Positions 1-7,530 of a stretch of 18,821 nt of DNA are shown piece by piece. Below the pieces are notes generated by a model. The model had not been told where the DNA came from. It ran no database searches and was given only the letters and a program-made list of their open reading frames with translations. The stretch covers positions 1-18,821 of the forward strand of contig CAMICF010000029.1 of NCBI GenBank assembly GCA_946222495.1, written 5' to 3'. Origin of the DNA: an uncultured Janibacter sp. Lineage in GTDB: Bacteria > Actinomycetota > Actinomycetes > Actinomycetales > Dermatophilaceae. The position numbers and the translations under genes are program-made. Position 1 is the stretch's first letter. Each line of letters opens with the position of its first letter.

Positions 1-1
1 G

Positions 2-97
2 GCCGCGGCAGCCCTGGCCATCCGCAAGCGACCCACGGGTAGGGTCGAGGCTCACCCCACGTCCCCGCAGACCGAGGAACCCAGCACCGGTGCCTGA
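2..97 (+). CDS. C-terminal end of an upstream membrane protein, probably apolipoprotein N-acyltransferase (Lnt)
   Basis: The frame beginning at base 2 reads an alanine-rich hydrophobic stretch (AAAALAIRKRP), then a polar tail rich in P, T and E, and stops at TGA 95-97. The third codon positions are mostly G or C in this frame and less so in the ppm1 frame, which is also open here. This suggests a transmembrane helix ending in a positive cytoplasmic tail. The stop overlaps the GTG start of ppm1 by 8 bases, which implies translational coupling. In actinobacteria the gene fused to or just before ppm1 is usually lnt, which transfers the third acyl chain onto lipoproteins. Only 31 residues are visible, so the name rests on context. 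Confidence 0.5.
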   Translation, partial: AAAALAIRKRPTGRVEAHPTSPQTEEPSTGA

Positions 98-875
98 CCA
101 CCACGAGCCACGTCCGCCGATCGAGCGGGTCGCCGTCCTCATCCCCACGTACAACGAGCGGGACAACCTGCCCGGCGTCGTCGAGCGGGTGCGTGCGAGC
201 GTTCCCGACGCGGACGTCGTCGTGCTCGACGACAACTCCCCGGACGGGACCGGCGAGGTCGCCGACACCCTCGCCGCCGCAGACGACCACGTCCACGTCC
301 TGCACCGGGCGGGCAAGGAGGGCCTCGGGGCGGCCTACCTCGCGGGCTTCACGTGGGCGCTCGAGCAGGGGTACGACGCCGTCGTCGAGATGGACGCCGA
401 CGGGTCCCACCGTCCCGAGCATCTCCCGCGGATGCTCGAGGCCGCCGCCGACGCCGATCTCGTCATCGGGTCCCGCTATGTCAGCGGTGGCCGCATCGTC
501 AACTGGCCGGCGAACCGCAAGGCCATCAGCATGGTCGGCAACGTCTACATCAAGGTCATCCTCGGCATGCCGGTCAACGACGCGACCGCCGGCTACCGCA
601 TCTACCGGGCCGACACCCTTCGCACCATCGGCCTCGAGGACGTCGAGAGCGCCGGCTACGTCTTCCAGACCGACCTGACCGTCCGCACCGTCCGCGCGGG
701 GCTCACCGTGGTGGAGGTCCCCATCACCTTCATCGAGCGCGAGATCGGGGACTCCAAGATGGACGGCGACGTCGTCCGCGAGTCGATGTCCCGGATCACC
801 GGCTGGGGCCTGGCCCACCGTCGCGAGCAGGTGCGACGCCTCATCGACCGCGAGCCCACCTGGAGACAGCTGTGA
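90..875 (+). CDS. ppm1: Polyprenol monophosphomannose synthase (GT2 family)
   Basis: A 261-residue family 2 glycosyltransferase that moves mannose from GDP-mannose to polyprenyl phosphate on the cytoplasmic membrane face. The product donates mannose to lipoglycans and to secreted O-mannosylated proteins. Visible GT2 landmarks are IPTYNE (about residues 18-23), DDNSPDGT (47-54), the metal-binding DAD at 102-104 in EMDADGSH, the GSRY segment near 127, and NDATAGYR, which is typical of DPM1/Ppm catalytic domains. There is no C-terminal membrane anchor, as usual for the Ppm catalytic domain. The GTG at 90 is chosen because it overlaps the preceding stop by 8 bases and leaves the usual short lead before VAVLIPTYNE. 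The fxsA-type gene starts inside its stop codon (GTGA, 872-875), so the genes form one unit. Confidence 0.93.
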   Translation: MPDHHEPRPPIERVAVLIPTYNERDNLPGVVERVRASVPDADVVVLDDNSPDGTGEVADTLAAADDHVHVLHRAGKEGLGAAYLAGFTWALEQGYDAVVEMDADGSHRPEHLPRMLEAAADADLVIGSRYVSGGRIVNWPANRKAISMVGNVYIKVILGMPVNDATAGYRIYRADTLRTIGLEDVESAGYVFQTDLTVRTVRAGLTVVEVPITFIEREIGDSKMDGDVVRESMSRITGWGLAHRREQVRRLIDREPTWRQL

Positions 876-1393
876 CCCTTCCTCCCGCCTCCAACCGCCG
901 TCGTCGCCGCGTGCGGATCATCCCGCTCGTCCTCGTGCTGGCCTTCGTCATCGAGGTCGCGGTCCTCATCCTCGTCGGCCGGCTCATCGGCATCGGGTGG
1001 ACGATCCTCCTGCTCCTCGCCACGTCGGTGCTCGGCGCGTGGCTCGTCCGTCGGGAGGGCCGGCGCACGTGGCGGGCGCTGGGGGAGGCGGTGCGCAGCG
1101 GTGAGGCGCCGAGCCGGGAGATGGCCGACGCCGTGCTCGTGTGGATCGGGGGAGCCTTGCTCCTCGCGCCCGGCTTCGTCGGCGACGTCATCGGCCTGCT
1201 CGTCGTCCTTCCCTTCACCCGCCCGGTGGCCCGCATCGGCCTCGAGGCGGTCATCGCCCGACGGATCGCCGTCATCCCCGGCGCTGGTGGCCGGTCGGCC
1301 GGGCCGCAGCCCCAGCCCGGCCAGGCGCGCGTGCACCGCACCGAGGACTCCTCGGGCGAGGTCGTGGAGGGGGAGGTCGTCGACGACGACTGA
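872..1393 (+). CDS. fxsA: FxsA family membrane protein
   Basis: A 173-residue integral membrane protein of the FxsA family. The E. coli member is known for relieving phage T7 exclusion by the F plasmid; the molecular role is unknown. An Arg-rich lead (RRRRRVR, about residues 9-15) precedes a hydrophobic segment (IIPLVLVLAFVIEVAVLILVG). A second block holds the family-like GWTILLLLATSVLGAWLVRR, then an amphipathic linker and another helix pair (WIGGALLLAPGFVGDVIGLL). APGFVGDVIG is characteristic of FxsA proteins. The C-terminal 45 residues are Gly/Pro/Gln-rich and then acidic, ending EVVDDD, and are probably cytoplasmic. The GTG start overlaps the ppm1 stop by four bases, so it is probably translated by coupling. 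Confidence 0.87.
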   Translation: MTLPPASNRRRRRVRIIPLVLVLAFVIEVAVLILVGRLIGIGWTILLLLATSVLGAWLVRREGRRTWRALGEAVRSGEAPSREMADAVLVWIGGALLLAPGFVGDVIGLLVVLPFTRPVARIGLEAVIARRIAVIPGAGGRSAGPQPQPGQARVHRTEDSSGEVVEGEVVDDD

Positions 1394-1406
1394 CGTCCCG
1401 GGCACG

Positions 1407-1451
1407 ACGAAGGGGGGCCGTCACCGGTGTCGGTGACGGCCCCCCCTTCGT
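1407..1451. terminator. Strong bidirectional hairpin terminator between fxsA and rbpA
   Basis: Two near-perfect inverted arms of about 19 bp lie at 1407-1425 and 1432-1451, with loop GGTGTC. The right arm has one extra C in its C7 run against G6 on the left. The left arm ends CCGTCACC and the right arm begins GGTGACGG. The outer stem reads ACGAAGG on the left and CCTTCGT on the right, so only short T-rich tracts follow in each direction. It sits between the convergent stops of fxsA (1393) and rbpA (1463) and can end transcription both ways. Confidence 0.85.
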
Positions 1452-1462
1452 GTGGAGCAGGC

Positions 1463-1819
1463 TCAGGCGGAGCGCTTGCGGGGCTTCTCGCCGCGCTTGG
1501 CGCGGAGCAGCGCCAGACGCTCCTCGAGGAGCTCCTCGAGCTCGGGGATGGAGCGACGCTCGAGCAGCATGTCCCAGTGGGTGCGCACGTGCTTGGCGGG
1601 CTTCAGGTCCGGCTCGGGGCCGTCGACGAGCTTGCCGAGCTTGCCGCAGCGGCACTCCCAGGTGCCCGGGATCTCAGCCTCGACCGAGAAGGGGAGCTCG
1701 GTGCGGTGCCCGTCCTCACACACGTAGGCCGTGATCTGACGGTCGCTGGGGACGACGTTGTCCGTCGTCTCCATGCTGAAGCTGACCATGCGCGTTCCGC
1801 GCAGCGTGCGCTCTGCCAT
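1463..1819 (-). CDS. rbpA: RNA polymerase-binding protein RbpA
   Basis: A 118-residue actinobacterial RNA polymerase accessory factor that contacts the principal sigma factor and stabilises the open complex. The start MAERTLRGTRMV matches the usual RbpA N-terminus. The conserved sigma-interaction segment RTHWDMLLERRSIPELEELL is near the C-terminus, followed by a basic tail. Residues C34, H38, C56 and C58 (YVCEDGH and WECRCG) form a plausible zinc site of the kind described for Streptomyces RbpA and absent from the M. tuberculosis protein. An open frame continues upstream, but the ATG at 1819 fits the family and has an AGGAGA ribosome site about 7 bases before it. A SigR/SigH-type promoter lies upstream. 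It is convergent with fxsA. Confidence 0.96.
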   Translation of the reverse strand: MAERTLRGTRMVSFSMETTDNVVPSDRQITAYVCEDGHRTELPFSVEAEIPGTWECRCGKLGKLVDGPEPDLKPAKHVRTHWDMLLERRSIPELEELLEERLALLRAKRGEKPRKRSA

Positions 1820-1888
1820 GTTGCAAGTCTCCTGATGTCTCTCGCGATGTTTCGCGCCCCTGCTGCGCGGAACCCTCACTGCTGCGTC

Positions 1889-1914
1889 AACGCCGAAGCG
1901 CCGTCTGATGTTCC
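1889..1914 (-). promoter_or_regulatory. SigR/SigH-type (thiol-oxidative stress) promoter for rbpA
   Basis: Reading the minus strand, GGAAC (1914-1910) is followed after exactly 18 bases by GTT (1891-1889). This fits the SigR/SigH consensus GGAAY-N18/19-GTT. The predicted transcript would start near 1882 and give a leader of about 60 bases before the rbpA ATG. RbpA is a known SigR-regulon member in Streptomyces, which makes chance less likely. The rest of 1820-2074 shows no gene. Confidence 0.72.
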
Positions 1915-2062
1915 ACAGGGCGCGTCGTTGCGCCGCGTGAGGTCCGTCTCCTCGGGGCCCTGAGGGGCTCCGGTCAGCGGTCGGCACGGGCCGAACCTGA
2001 GGCGACCCCACAGGCTAGCGCGAACCCACCGTGTCGCGCACATCGAGGCCACGGGGCACGGA

Positions 2063-2074
2063 TAGCCTCAAGGC
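2063..2074 (+). promoter_or_regulatory. Extended leaderless start for the MFS gene: TAGCCT -10 element
   Basis: TAGCCT (2063-2068) lies exactly six bases before the GTG at 2075. This is the TANNNT-N6-RTG pattern of actinobacterial leaderless transcripts. There is no Shine-Dalgarno sequence before the GTG, and no clear -35 is visible. Confidence 0.5.
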
Positions 2075-3439
2075 GTGACTGCGTCGACGCCGCCCAGACC
2101 CCAGCCCTCGTCGGGCCTCGATGACGCCCTGAGCGCCGAGTCCGTGGGCTCCCGGCGCCAGATCCTCGGGTGGGGCATGTGGGACTGGGGGACCCAGCCC
2201 TTCAACACGGTGATCGTCACCTTCGTCTTCTCGGTCTACATCACGAGCGAGAGCTTCGGCTCCAGCAGCTCGACGACGACGAAGCTGGCCATCGCCACGG
2301 CCATCGCGGGTCTGGTCGTCGCGGTCGTCGCGCCGGTGCTGGGGCAGAACTCCGACCGATCCGGTCGAACCGTGCGCAACATGCGCCTGCAGACGTGGGT
2401 CCTCGCGGCACTGGCCGGCTCCCTGTACTTCGTCCGACCGGACCCGTCCTTCCTCGTCCTCGGCCTGGTTCTCTTCTCGCTCGGGTCCATCGTCTACGAG
2501 CTGGCCGAGGTCAACTACAACGCGACGATCGAGCAGGTGGCGGCCCCGGACAACGTCGGGCGGGTCTCCGGCTTCGCGTGGGGCCTGGGCTACCTCGGTG
2601 GCATCGTCGTCCTCGCGCTGCTGCTCTTCCTCTTCATCGTCCCCGACGTGGGGCTCTTCGGGGTCACGACCGCCGACGGGATGAGCGTGCGCGTCTCGAT
2701 GGTCCTCTGCGCCGTGTGGATCCTCCTCTTCACCATCCCCACGTGGCGGGTGATCAAGGACGCACCCGTGGACCGGCCGCCGCGGGTCGGGATCCTCCAG
2801 TCCTACCGGCTGCTCGGTCAGTCGCTGAAGCGGCTGTGGCGTCGCTCGCCGCACACCCTCTACTTCCTCGGGGCCTCCGCGCTCTTCCGGGACGGGCTGG
2901 CCGGGGTCTTCGCCTTCGGCGCGGTGCTCGCCGCCGGGACCTTCGGCATGTCGGACACCGAGGTGGCCATCTTCGGCATCGCGGCCAGTGTCATCGCCGG
3001 GTTCAGCACGATCGCCTTCGGTCTGCTCGACGACCGCCTCGGCCCGAAGCCGGTCATCATCCTCTCGCTCGTCGTCATCATCGTCATCGGCGCGGCGATC
3101 TTCGTCCTCCACGACGGCGGCAAGCCGGTCTTCTGGGGTCTCGGCCTCGCCATGACGGCCTTCGTCGGACCCGCCCAGTCGGCCTCGCGCAGCTATCTGG
3201 CGAGGATCATCCCCGAGGGGCACTCGGGCGAGCTCTTCGGGCTCTACGCGACGACGGGACGCTCGGTCTCCTTCCTCGCGCCCGCGGCCTTCGCCTTCTT
3301 CATCTGGCTGGGGTCGGTCATCACCGGCAGCGACGACACGCAGTACTGGGGGATCCTCGGGATCGCCGTCGTGCTCGTCGCCGGTCTGCTCGTGCTCATC
3401 CCGGTGAAGGACCCCCAGCGCGTCGTGAGCGAGGACTGA
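2075..3439 (+). CDS. MFS transporter, UMF1/Atg22-like family
   Basis: A 454-residue polytopic membrane protein with about 12 hydrophobic segments. After a polar lead of about 28 residues comes GWGMWDWGTQPFNTVIVTFV. That start is characteristic of the UMF1 (Atg22-like) branch of the major facilitator superfamily, whose yeast relatives release amino acids from the vacuole. The loop GQNSDRSGRTVRNM corresponds to the MFS motif-A loop between helices 2 and 3, and FGLLDDRLGPKPV is its repeat in the second half. The two halves are split by a basic cytoplasmic loop (RVIKDAPVDRPPRVG to LKRLWRRSPHT). Bacterial substrates are mostly undefined; small-molecule export or amino-acid movement is a family-level guess. 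The GTG start is supported by a leaderless-type -10 six bases upstream. The gene ends only 10 bases from the convergent NYN gene. Confidence 0.85.
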   Translation: MTASTPPRPQPSSGLDDALSAESVGSRRQILGWGMWDWGTQPFNTVIVTFVFSVYITSESFGSSSSTTTKLAIATAIAGLVVAVVAPVLGQNSDRSGRTVRNMRLQTWVLAALAGSLYFVRPDPSFLVLGLVLFSLGSIVYELAEVNYNATIEQVAAPDNVGRVSGFAWGLGYLGGIVVLALLLFLFIVPDVGLFGVTTADGMSVRVSMVLCAVWILLFTIPTWRVIKDAPVDRPPRVGILQSYRLLGQSLKRLWRRSPHTLYFLGASALFRDGLAGVFAFGAVLAAGTFGMSDTEVAIFGIAASVIAGFSTIAFGLLDDRLGPKPVIILSLVVIIVIGAAIFVLHDGGKPVFWGLGLAMTAFVGPAQSASRSYLARIIPEGHSGELFGLYATTGRSVSFLAPAAFAFFIWLGSVITGSDDTQYWGILGIAVVLVAGLLVLIPVKDPQRVVSED

Positions 3440-3449
3440 GCGCGCGGCC

Positions 3450-4304
3450 TCAGCCCTGGCGGGCCGAGGCCTTGCTCGCCGTCTTCTTCGCGGCGGGCGC
3501 CTTCTTCGTCGAGGTCCTGGGGGCGCTCTTCGTGGTCTTTTTCGCGGACGCGCGCTGCTTCGTGCGCAGCCGGACCTGGATCATCGACGCCTCGCTGCGC
3601 GTCTCGAGGTAGGGCTGCTCCTCGACGAGCGTCGAGAGCTTCTGGTGGCCGAAGGCGCGCGGGTCGAAGTCCGTGTGCGCGCGGGACAGGTGCTGCCCGA
3701 GCGTCCCCAGCGTGCTCCAGCCGTCGTCGCCAGAGGTGGCGTTGATCGCCTTGGTCAGCGCGGACTGGAGGTTGATCGTCTGCTCGGGGGAGTCCTCGGT
3801 CCGGGAGGTGGTCGCCGAGCCCCCGTCGTCCTCGGGCTCGTCCTCCTCGCGGGCCTGCTCCGTGAGGACCTCGAGGAAGATGAACTGGTCCACCGCCCGG
3901 CGGAGGGACTCGGGCGTCTTGCGCATGCCGAGCCCGTAGACCCGCTTGCCTGACTCGCGCAGCCGCGTGGCCAGGCGGGTGAAGTCGGAGTCGGAGGAGA
4001 TGAGGGCGAAGGCCTCGACGTTGCCCTGCCACAGCAGGTCCATCGCATCGATGATCAGCGCGGAGTCGGTGGAGTTCTTGCCGACGGTGTAGGCGAACTG
4101 CTGGACCGGCTGGATCGCGTTGCGCTGCAGCTCGCCCTTCCACCCGCCGAGCTGGTTGGTGGTCCAGTCCCCGTAGGCCCGCTTGACCGTCGGGGTCCCG
4201 AACTTGGCGAGCTCCTCGAGGACGGCTCCGGTGTGCTTCCTGGAGACGTTGTCGCAGTCGATGAGCACGGCGATGCGTGTGGAGGTGCTGGGGTCTGCGT
4301 CCAT
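3450..4304 (-). CDS. NYN domain (LabA-like PIN-fold) protein with C-terminal OST-HTH/LOTUS-like domain
   Basis: A 284-residue protein. The N-terminal NYN nuclease-like domain (about residues 8-150) starts with VLIDCDNVS and carries the acidic set expected of a PIN-fold metal site: D16 and D18, D80 and D86 (STDSALIIDAMD), and D105/D107 in SSDSDF. An acidic linker (EEDEPEDD, about 157-165) leads to a LOTUS/OST-HTH-like region (about 180-235, LQSALTKAINATSGDDGWSTLG through AFGHQKLSTLVE), which in other proteins binds RNA. The last 35 residues are Lys/Ala-rich (KKAPAAKKTASKAS) and could bind nucleic acid. Its likely role is RNA processing or decay; no substrate is known. Its own leaderless-type promoter (TAGGTT-N6-ATG) lies in the 22-base gap after the SDR remnant. 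Confidence 0.85.
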   Translation of the reverse strand: MDADPSTSTRIAVLIDCDNVSRKHTGAVLEELAKFGTPTVKRAYGDWTTNQLGGWKGELQRNAIQPVQQFAYTVGKNSTDSALIIDAMDLLWQGNVEAFALISSDSDFTRLATRLRESGKRVYGLGMRKTPESLRRAVDQFIFLEVLTEQAREEDEPEDDGGSATTSRTEDSPEQTINLQSALTKAINATSGDDGWSTLGTLGQHLSRAHTDFDPRAFGHQKLSTLVEEQPYLETRSEASMIQVRLRTKQRASAKKTTKSAPRTSTKKAPAAKKTASKASARQG

Positions 4305-4316
4305 GATCGCAACCTA
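4305..4316 (-). promoter_or_regulatory. Leaderless-type -10 (TAGGTT-N6-ATG) for the NYN gene
   Basis: On the minus strand TAGGTT (4316-4311) is followed by six bases and the ATG at 4304. It matches TANNNT perfectly, and there is no Shine-Dalgarno sequence. Confidence 0.5.
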
Positions 4317-4326
4317 CCTGTTGCGG

Positions 4327-5068
4327 TCAGGCGGGTTGTCGGGCCAGCCAGCCCGCGAAGGGCAGCACCCCGATCCGGGAGTCCGGGTGCGCGAGCAGGG
4401 TGCCGTCCCGCATCGCCCTGCCGAAGCCCCCGGGGGGGGTGCTTCGACGACCCGGCTGCGTCTCCCTTCGTGCTCGTGGAGCAGCCGCACCATCTCCGCG
4501 ACGCGCAGGACCTCGGGCCCGGCGAGCGAGGGCCCGAGACCGATCGGTTCCTGGGTGGCGACGTCGACGAGGAGGGAGGCGACCTCCGCGGCCGCGACGG
4601 GCTGGGAGAGCATGCTCGGGATGACGTGGACCGGGCCCGCCTTCGTCCGGGCCGCCGTCTGACCACCGAACTCGTGGAACTGGGCCGCGCGCACGATCGT
4701 CCCGTTGGGCTGGTCGAGCACGAGCTGCTCCTGCACCTGCTTGCCCGCGTAGTAGGAGAAGGGGGCCTCCGCGGCCCCGAGGATCGAGAGCGCGACGTGG
4801 TGGCGGACCCCGCACCGGCGACCAGCCGTGACGAGGTGCTGGGTGGTCGTGCGGAAGAAGTCCATCGACCTCCGCGCCGACATCGTCTGCACGGAGGTCA
4901 CGTCGATGACGGCGTCCACACCCTCGAGGTGGTCGTCGAGCCCGGTCCCAGCGAGCAGGTCGACACCGCCGGAGCGGGAGAGCGAGATGCCGTCGTGGCC
5001 CAGCTCCTCGACGACGGCGACGACGTGCGCCCAACGACACCCGTGCCCCCGGCGACCGCGATCCTCAT
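4327..5068 (-). pseudogene. NmrA-like NAD(P)-binding SDR gene broken by two single-base frame losses
   Basis: The pieces of one atypical short-chain dehydrogenase lie in three successive minus-strand frames. The N-terminus (ATG 5066-5068, good GGAGGAC ribosome site) reads MRIAVAGGTGVVGR, the Rossmann glycine motif. At about 5027-5033 one base is missing; restoring one C continues HVVAVVEELGHDG and onward to GVDAVIDVTSV. The middle frame covers about 4440-5026, with SILGAAEAPFSYYAGKQVQEQLV holding the YxxxK catalytic-like pair and FHEFGGQTAA. At the C8 run 4431-4438 a second base is missing; one more C restores GGFGRAMRDGTLLAHPDSR to the stop at 4327. The repaired protein would be about 247 residues. 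It lies 36 bases after the universal stress gene and could be its operon partner. Either a real pseudogene or two indel errors would explain it. Confidence 0.82.
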
Positions 5069-5104
5069 CGGTCCGTCCTCCGGCTCCGGGGCGCGCCGAC
5101 CACG

Positions 5105-5587
5105 TCAGGCCTTCTTCTTGGCACGTCGCTGCCGCGGGGCGGGACGCACCACGAGGACCGGGCAGGGGGCCGAGCTCTGCACCCGCTGGGCGGTGCTGCC
5201 GATGAGGACGGTCTCGCTCAGGCCCCGGCTGCCGCTCGCGAGGACGACGAGACCGATGTTCGACACCTTCGCGGCGCGGATGATCTCGCTCGAGGGCGTC
5301 CCGCTGCGGACCCGGGTGCGCACCTTCGTCGTCTCCGACCAGTCGTCGAACTCGGCGGCGATGACCTTGACGGCGGACTCCGCCTCGGCCGTGAAGGAGC
5401 TCTCCGTGAGGCGCCGTGGTGCCTTGGCGTTGGGCGAGATCTCGTCGATGAAGGAGACGCTCGCGAGCGGGCGCGTCACCGCGAGGACGAGGATCTCCTC
5501 GATCTTGGCGGGGTCGGCGAAGGACTTGAGGTGACGGGCGGCCCGCAGGGACTGGCGTGAACCGTCGGTGGCGATGAGGACATGCAT
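5105..5587 (-). CDS. Universal stress protein, UspA family
   Basis: A 160-residue single Usp domain. It begins MHVLIATDGSRQSLRAARH, the standard beta-strand plus the Asp that contacts ATP in this family. The C-terminal half carries VVLASGSRGLSETVLIGSTAQRV, then APCPVLVVRP, both typical. The nucleotide loop normally reads G-2x-G-9x-G(S/T); here only seven residues separate the second and third glycines, so ATP binding may be altered. A basic tail (RQRRAKKKA) ends the protein. The ATG at 5587 lies one base after the TGA of the amino acid permease (TGACATG), so the two are probably cotranslated. Such permease-Usp pairs are common, and the Usp may modulate transport. Confidence 0.92.
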   Translation of the reverse strand: MHVLIATDGSRQSLRAARHLKSFADPAKIEEILVLAVTRPLASVSFIDEISPNAKAPRRLTESSFTAEAESAVKVIAAEFDDWSETTKVRTRVRSGTPSSEIIRAAKVSNIGLVVLASGSRGLSETVLIGSTAQRVQSSAPCPVLVVRPAPRQRRAKKKA

Positions 5588-5588
5588 G

Positions 5589-6965
5589 TCAGCTCTCCAG
5601 TTCGGTCGTGGGGGTGCCACCGCCGAGGAGTCGCTCGGCGATGTAGAGGACGAGCCCGATGGACAGGAGCGCCGCGCAGTACACGAGCGAGCTGGGGTCG
5701 TCGTAGATGGTGTATCCGAGGATGAGGAAGTTGGCGACGATGCCGAAGACGAGCAACGCCCGCGGTGCCCGGAAGACCTTGTCGTGGCGGTCGCTCTTGT
5801 CGAGCTTCATGGCGGAGACGATGACGAGTGCGTAGATGAGCAGCAGGAAGACGACGGTGACGTTGGCCAGCTGCCCGAGGTCGGCGGGGGAGAGGAGCAG
5901 TGCGATGATGACGAGCACCGAGAAGATCAGCGCGAGCCACGGCGCCTGGCGGGTGCTCACCTTGGCGAAGGGCGCCGGCACGACGTCCTCGCGGGCCATG
6001 CCGTAGAGGATGCGCGACTCGGTGACGAGGCAGACGAGGCAGGTGTTGGTGATGGCGACCATCGCGATGATCGCGAAGAGGATCGTCATGAAGCCGACGG
6101 AGACCGGAAGGATCCCTGCGCGGATGACCTCGAGGAGGGCGGCGTCCGACTCCGCCAGCTGGGAGATCGGCACGGTGATGGCCGCCGTGACCGCGACGAT
6201 GACATAGAGCACGCCCGCGGTGGCCATGCCACCGATGAGGGCGCGGGGGAAGGCCCGCGCCGGGTCCTGGGTCTCCTCCGCGACGTTTGCGGCGTTCTCG
6301 AACCCGGTCATCGAGAAGAAGGCCAGCGCAACACCGGCGAGCAGGCCGAGAGCCGGCCCCTGATCGGACGAGAACTCGGTGAGGCGGGCGAACTCGACGT
6401 CGCCGGTGACAACGGCCCAGATGCCGATCGCCAGGATGATCAGCAGGCCGCCGACCTCCACGAAGGTCATGACCATGTTGGCCACGACCGACTCGGTGAT
6501 GCCCACGAGGTTGATCAGGGCGAGCGCGACGACGAAGAGCATCGCGACGACGAGGGCCGGTGACCCCTCCCAGACCTCGCCGAAGTACTGTGCGAAGCCG
6601 GTCGCCAGGGAGCCGGCCGCGGCATAGCTGGCGGAGAGCATGCAGAAGGTGATGAAGAAGGTCAGCGTCTTGTTGCGAAAGGCCTTGTTGACGTAGAGCG
6701 CGGCGCCCGCCGCCTGGGGGTACTTCGTCACGAGCTCGGCGTAGGCGAGGCCGGTGATCGTCGCGACGGTGACGCCGACGGCGAAGGCGGCCCAGAAGGC
6801 GCCACCGACGGCACCGGCCACGAGGCCGATGAGGACGTAGATCCCGGACCCGAGCACGTCACCGAGGACGTAGAAGTAGAGGAGACGCCCCGTGACCCCT
6901 TGCTTCAGGTCGGAGTCACCCACCAGGTCGGGTCCGGGGCCCGCAGCGGCCGTGTCACTCGACAT
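5589..6965 (-). CDS. APC superfamily amino acid permease
   Basis: A 458-residue membrane protein with about 12 hydrophobic helices. Helix 1 contains LGDVLGSGIYVLIG; its GSGI (39-42) is the unwound substrate-binding stretch of APC transporters. Further family features are ELVTKYPQAAGAALYVNKAF, the FENAANVAEETQDPARAFPRA loop after helix 6, and ESRILYGMARED. It would import or exchange amino acids or related amines, driven by ion gradient or antiport; the exact substrate cannot be read. The ATG at 6965 has an AGGACT ribosome site. The stop sits one base before the universal stress gene start. A candidate TTGACA promoter lies in the 114-base gap after arfB. Confidence 0.9.
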   Translation of the reverse strand: MSSDTAAAGPGPDLVGDSDLKQGVTGRLLYFYVLGDVLGSGIYVLIGLVAGAVGGAFWAAFAVGVTVATITGLAYAELVTKYPQAAGAALYVNKAFRNKTLTFFITFCMLSASYAAAGSLATGFAQYFGEVWEGSPALVVAMLFVVALALINLVGITESVVANMVMTFVEVGGLLIILAIGIWAVVTGDVEFARLTEFSSDQGPALGLLAGVALAFFSMTGFENAANVAEETQDPARAFPRALIGGMATAGVLYVIVAVTAAITVPISQLAESDAALLEVIRAGILPVSVGFMTILFAIIAMVAITNTCLVCLVTESRILYGMAREDVVPAPFAKVSTRQAPWLALIFSVLVIIALLLSPADLGQLANVTVVFLLLIYALVIVSAMKLDKSDRHDKVFRAPRALLVFGIVANFLILGYTIYDDPSSLVYCAALLSIGLVLYIAERLLGGGTPTTELES

Positions 6966-7017
6966 GGCAGTCCTTCCTCACCCGGCGCGACGTCTCCTGG
7001 CGCCGCTGTCCGGGTCC

Positions 7018-7046
7018 AGACCACCTGCAGACACCCGGCCTGTCAA
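7018..7046 (-). promoter_or_regulatory. Candidate sigma-70-type promoter for the permease-usp unit
   Basis: On the minus strand a perfect TTGACA (7046-7041) is followed by 17 bases and TGGTCT (7023-7018), which is a weak -10. The predicted leader is about 45 bases. Confidence 0.4.
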
Positions 7047-7079
7047 CAGGAACACACCCGGCAGTTGCCGAGTCGTCAT

Positions 7080-7526
7080 CTAGTCGTCGCTCGCCGGGCG
7101 GGACCTGGTGCTCTTGATCCGGGACCGGTGGCTCTTCGCCCGGAGGCGTCGTCGCTGCGACCCCTTCGTCGGTCTCGTCGGGCGTCGCACCGGGGGAGGA
7201 GGGGCCAGCGCGTCCCGGAGAAGGGCGGCGATGCGCTCCCGCGCAGCCGTCCGGTTGCGCCGTTGCGAGCGGTGCTCCGAGGCGTCGACCGTGAGCACCG
7301 TGCCCACGAGACGTGGGCCGAGGCGGTCCAGCGCCCGGGTGCGCTGGCGGCTCGTCAGACCGGTGGTCGTCGCGATGTCCAACGAGAGCTGGACACGGGA
7401 GTCCGTGGTGTTGACGCCCTGGCCACCGGGGCCGCTGGCGCGGCTGAACTGCTCGCCGAGCTCCGGTCCGGGGATCACCAACCCGTCGGGGACCCCCGGA
7501 CCCGGGGGGACGCGCAGCTCGTTCAC
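7080..7526 (-). CDS. arfB: Alternative ribosome-rescue factor ArfB (peptidyl-tRNA hydrolase, RF-1 like domain)
   Basis: A 148-residue release-factor-like hydrolase that frees stalled ribosomes by cleaving peptidyl-tRNA. The catalytic loop GPGGQGVNTTDSRVQL has the GGQ at residues 34-36. EHRSQRRNRTAARERI matches the RF-1 domain end, and a very basic tail (TKGSQRRRLRAKSHRSRIKSTRSR) would enter the mRNA channel as in E. coli ArfB (YaeJ). The length is close to the E. coli protein (about 140). The GTG at 7526 is chosen because it lies four bases after the sfnG stop and leaves the usual short lead; the frame stays open upstream into sfnG. Cotranscription with sfnG is likely, though the functions look unrelated. 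Confidence 0.92.
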   Translation of the reverse strand: MNELRVPPGPGVPDGLVIPGPELGEQFSRASGPGGQGVNTTDSRVQLSLDIATTTGLTSRQRTRALDRLGPRLVGTVLTVDASEHRSQRRNRTAARERIAALLRDALAPPPPVRRPTRPTKGSQRRRLRAKSHRSRIKSTRSRPASDD

Positions 7527-7530
7527 GCCC

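Noticed and set aside
3..875. ppm1 frame open to the window start, suggesting an Lnt-Ppm fusion
   Set aside because: The open upstream stretch in this frame has poor third-position GC and no membrane character; the frame at base 2 looks like the real upstream coding end and stops at 97.
1885..1890. TTGACG as a housekeeping -35 for rbpA
   Set aside because: No acceptable -10 follows at 16-18 bases; the overlapping GGAAC-N18-GTT fits much better.
2015..3223. Long open frame on the minus strand opposite the MFS gene
   Set aside because: Its translation is an Asp/Glu/Arg/Gly-rich string typical of antisense to GC-rich coding DNA; the plus strand encodes a clear transporter.
4233..5534. 433-codon open frame on the plus strand across the SDR and universal stress genes
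   Set aside because: It is antisense to recognisable SDR and Usp protein sequence and shows no domain; it is long only because of GC content.
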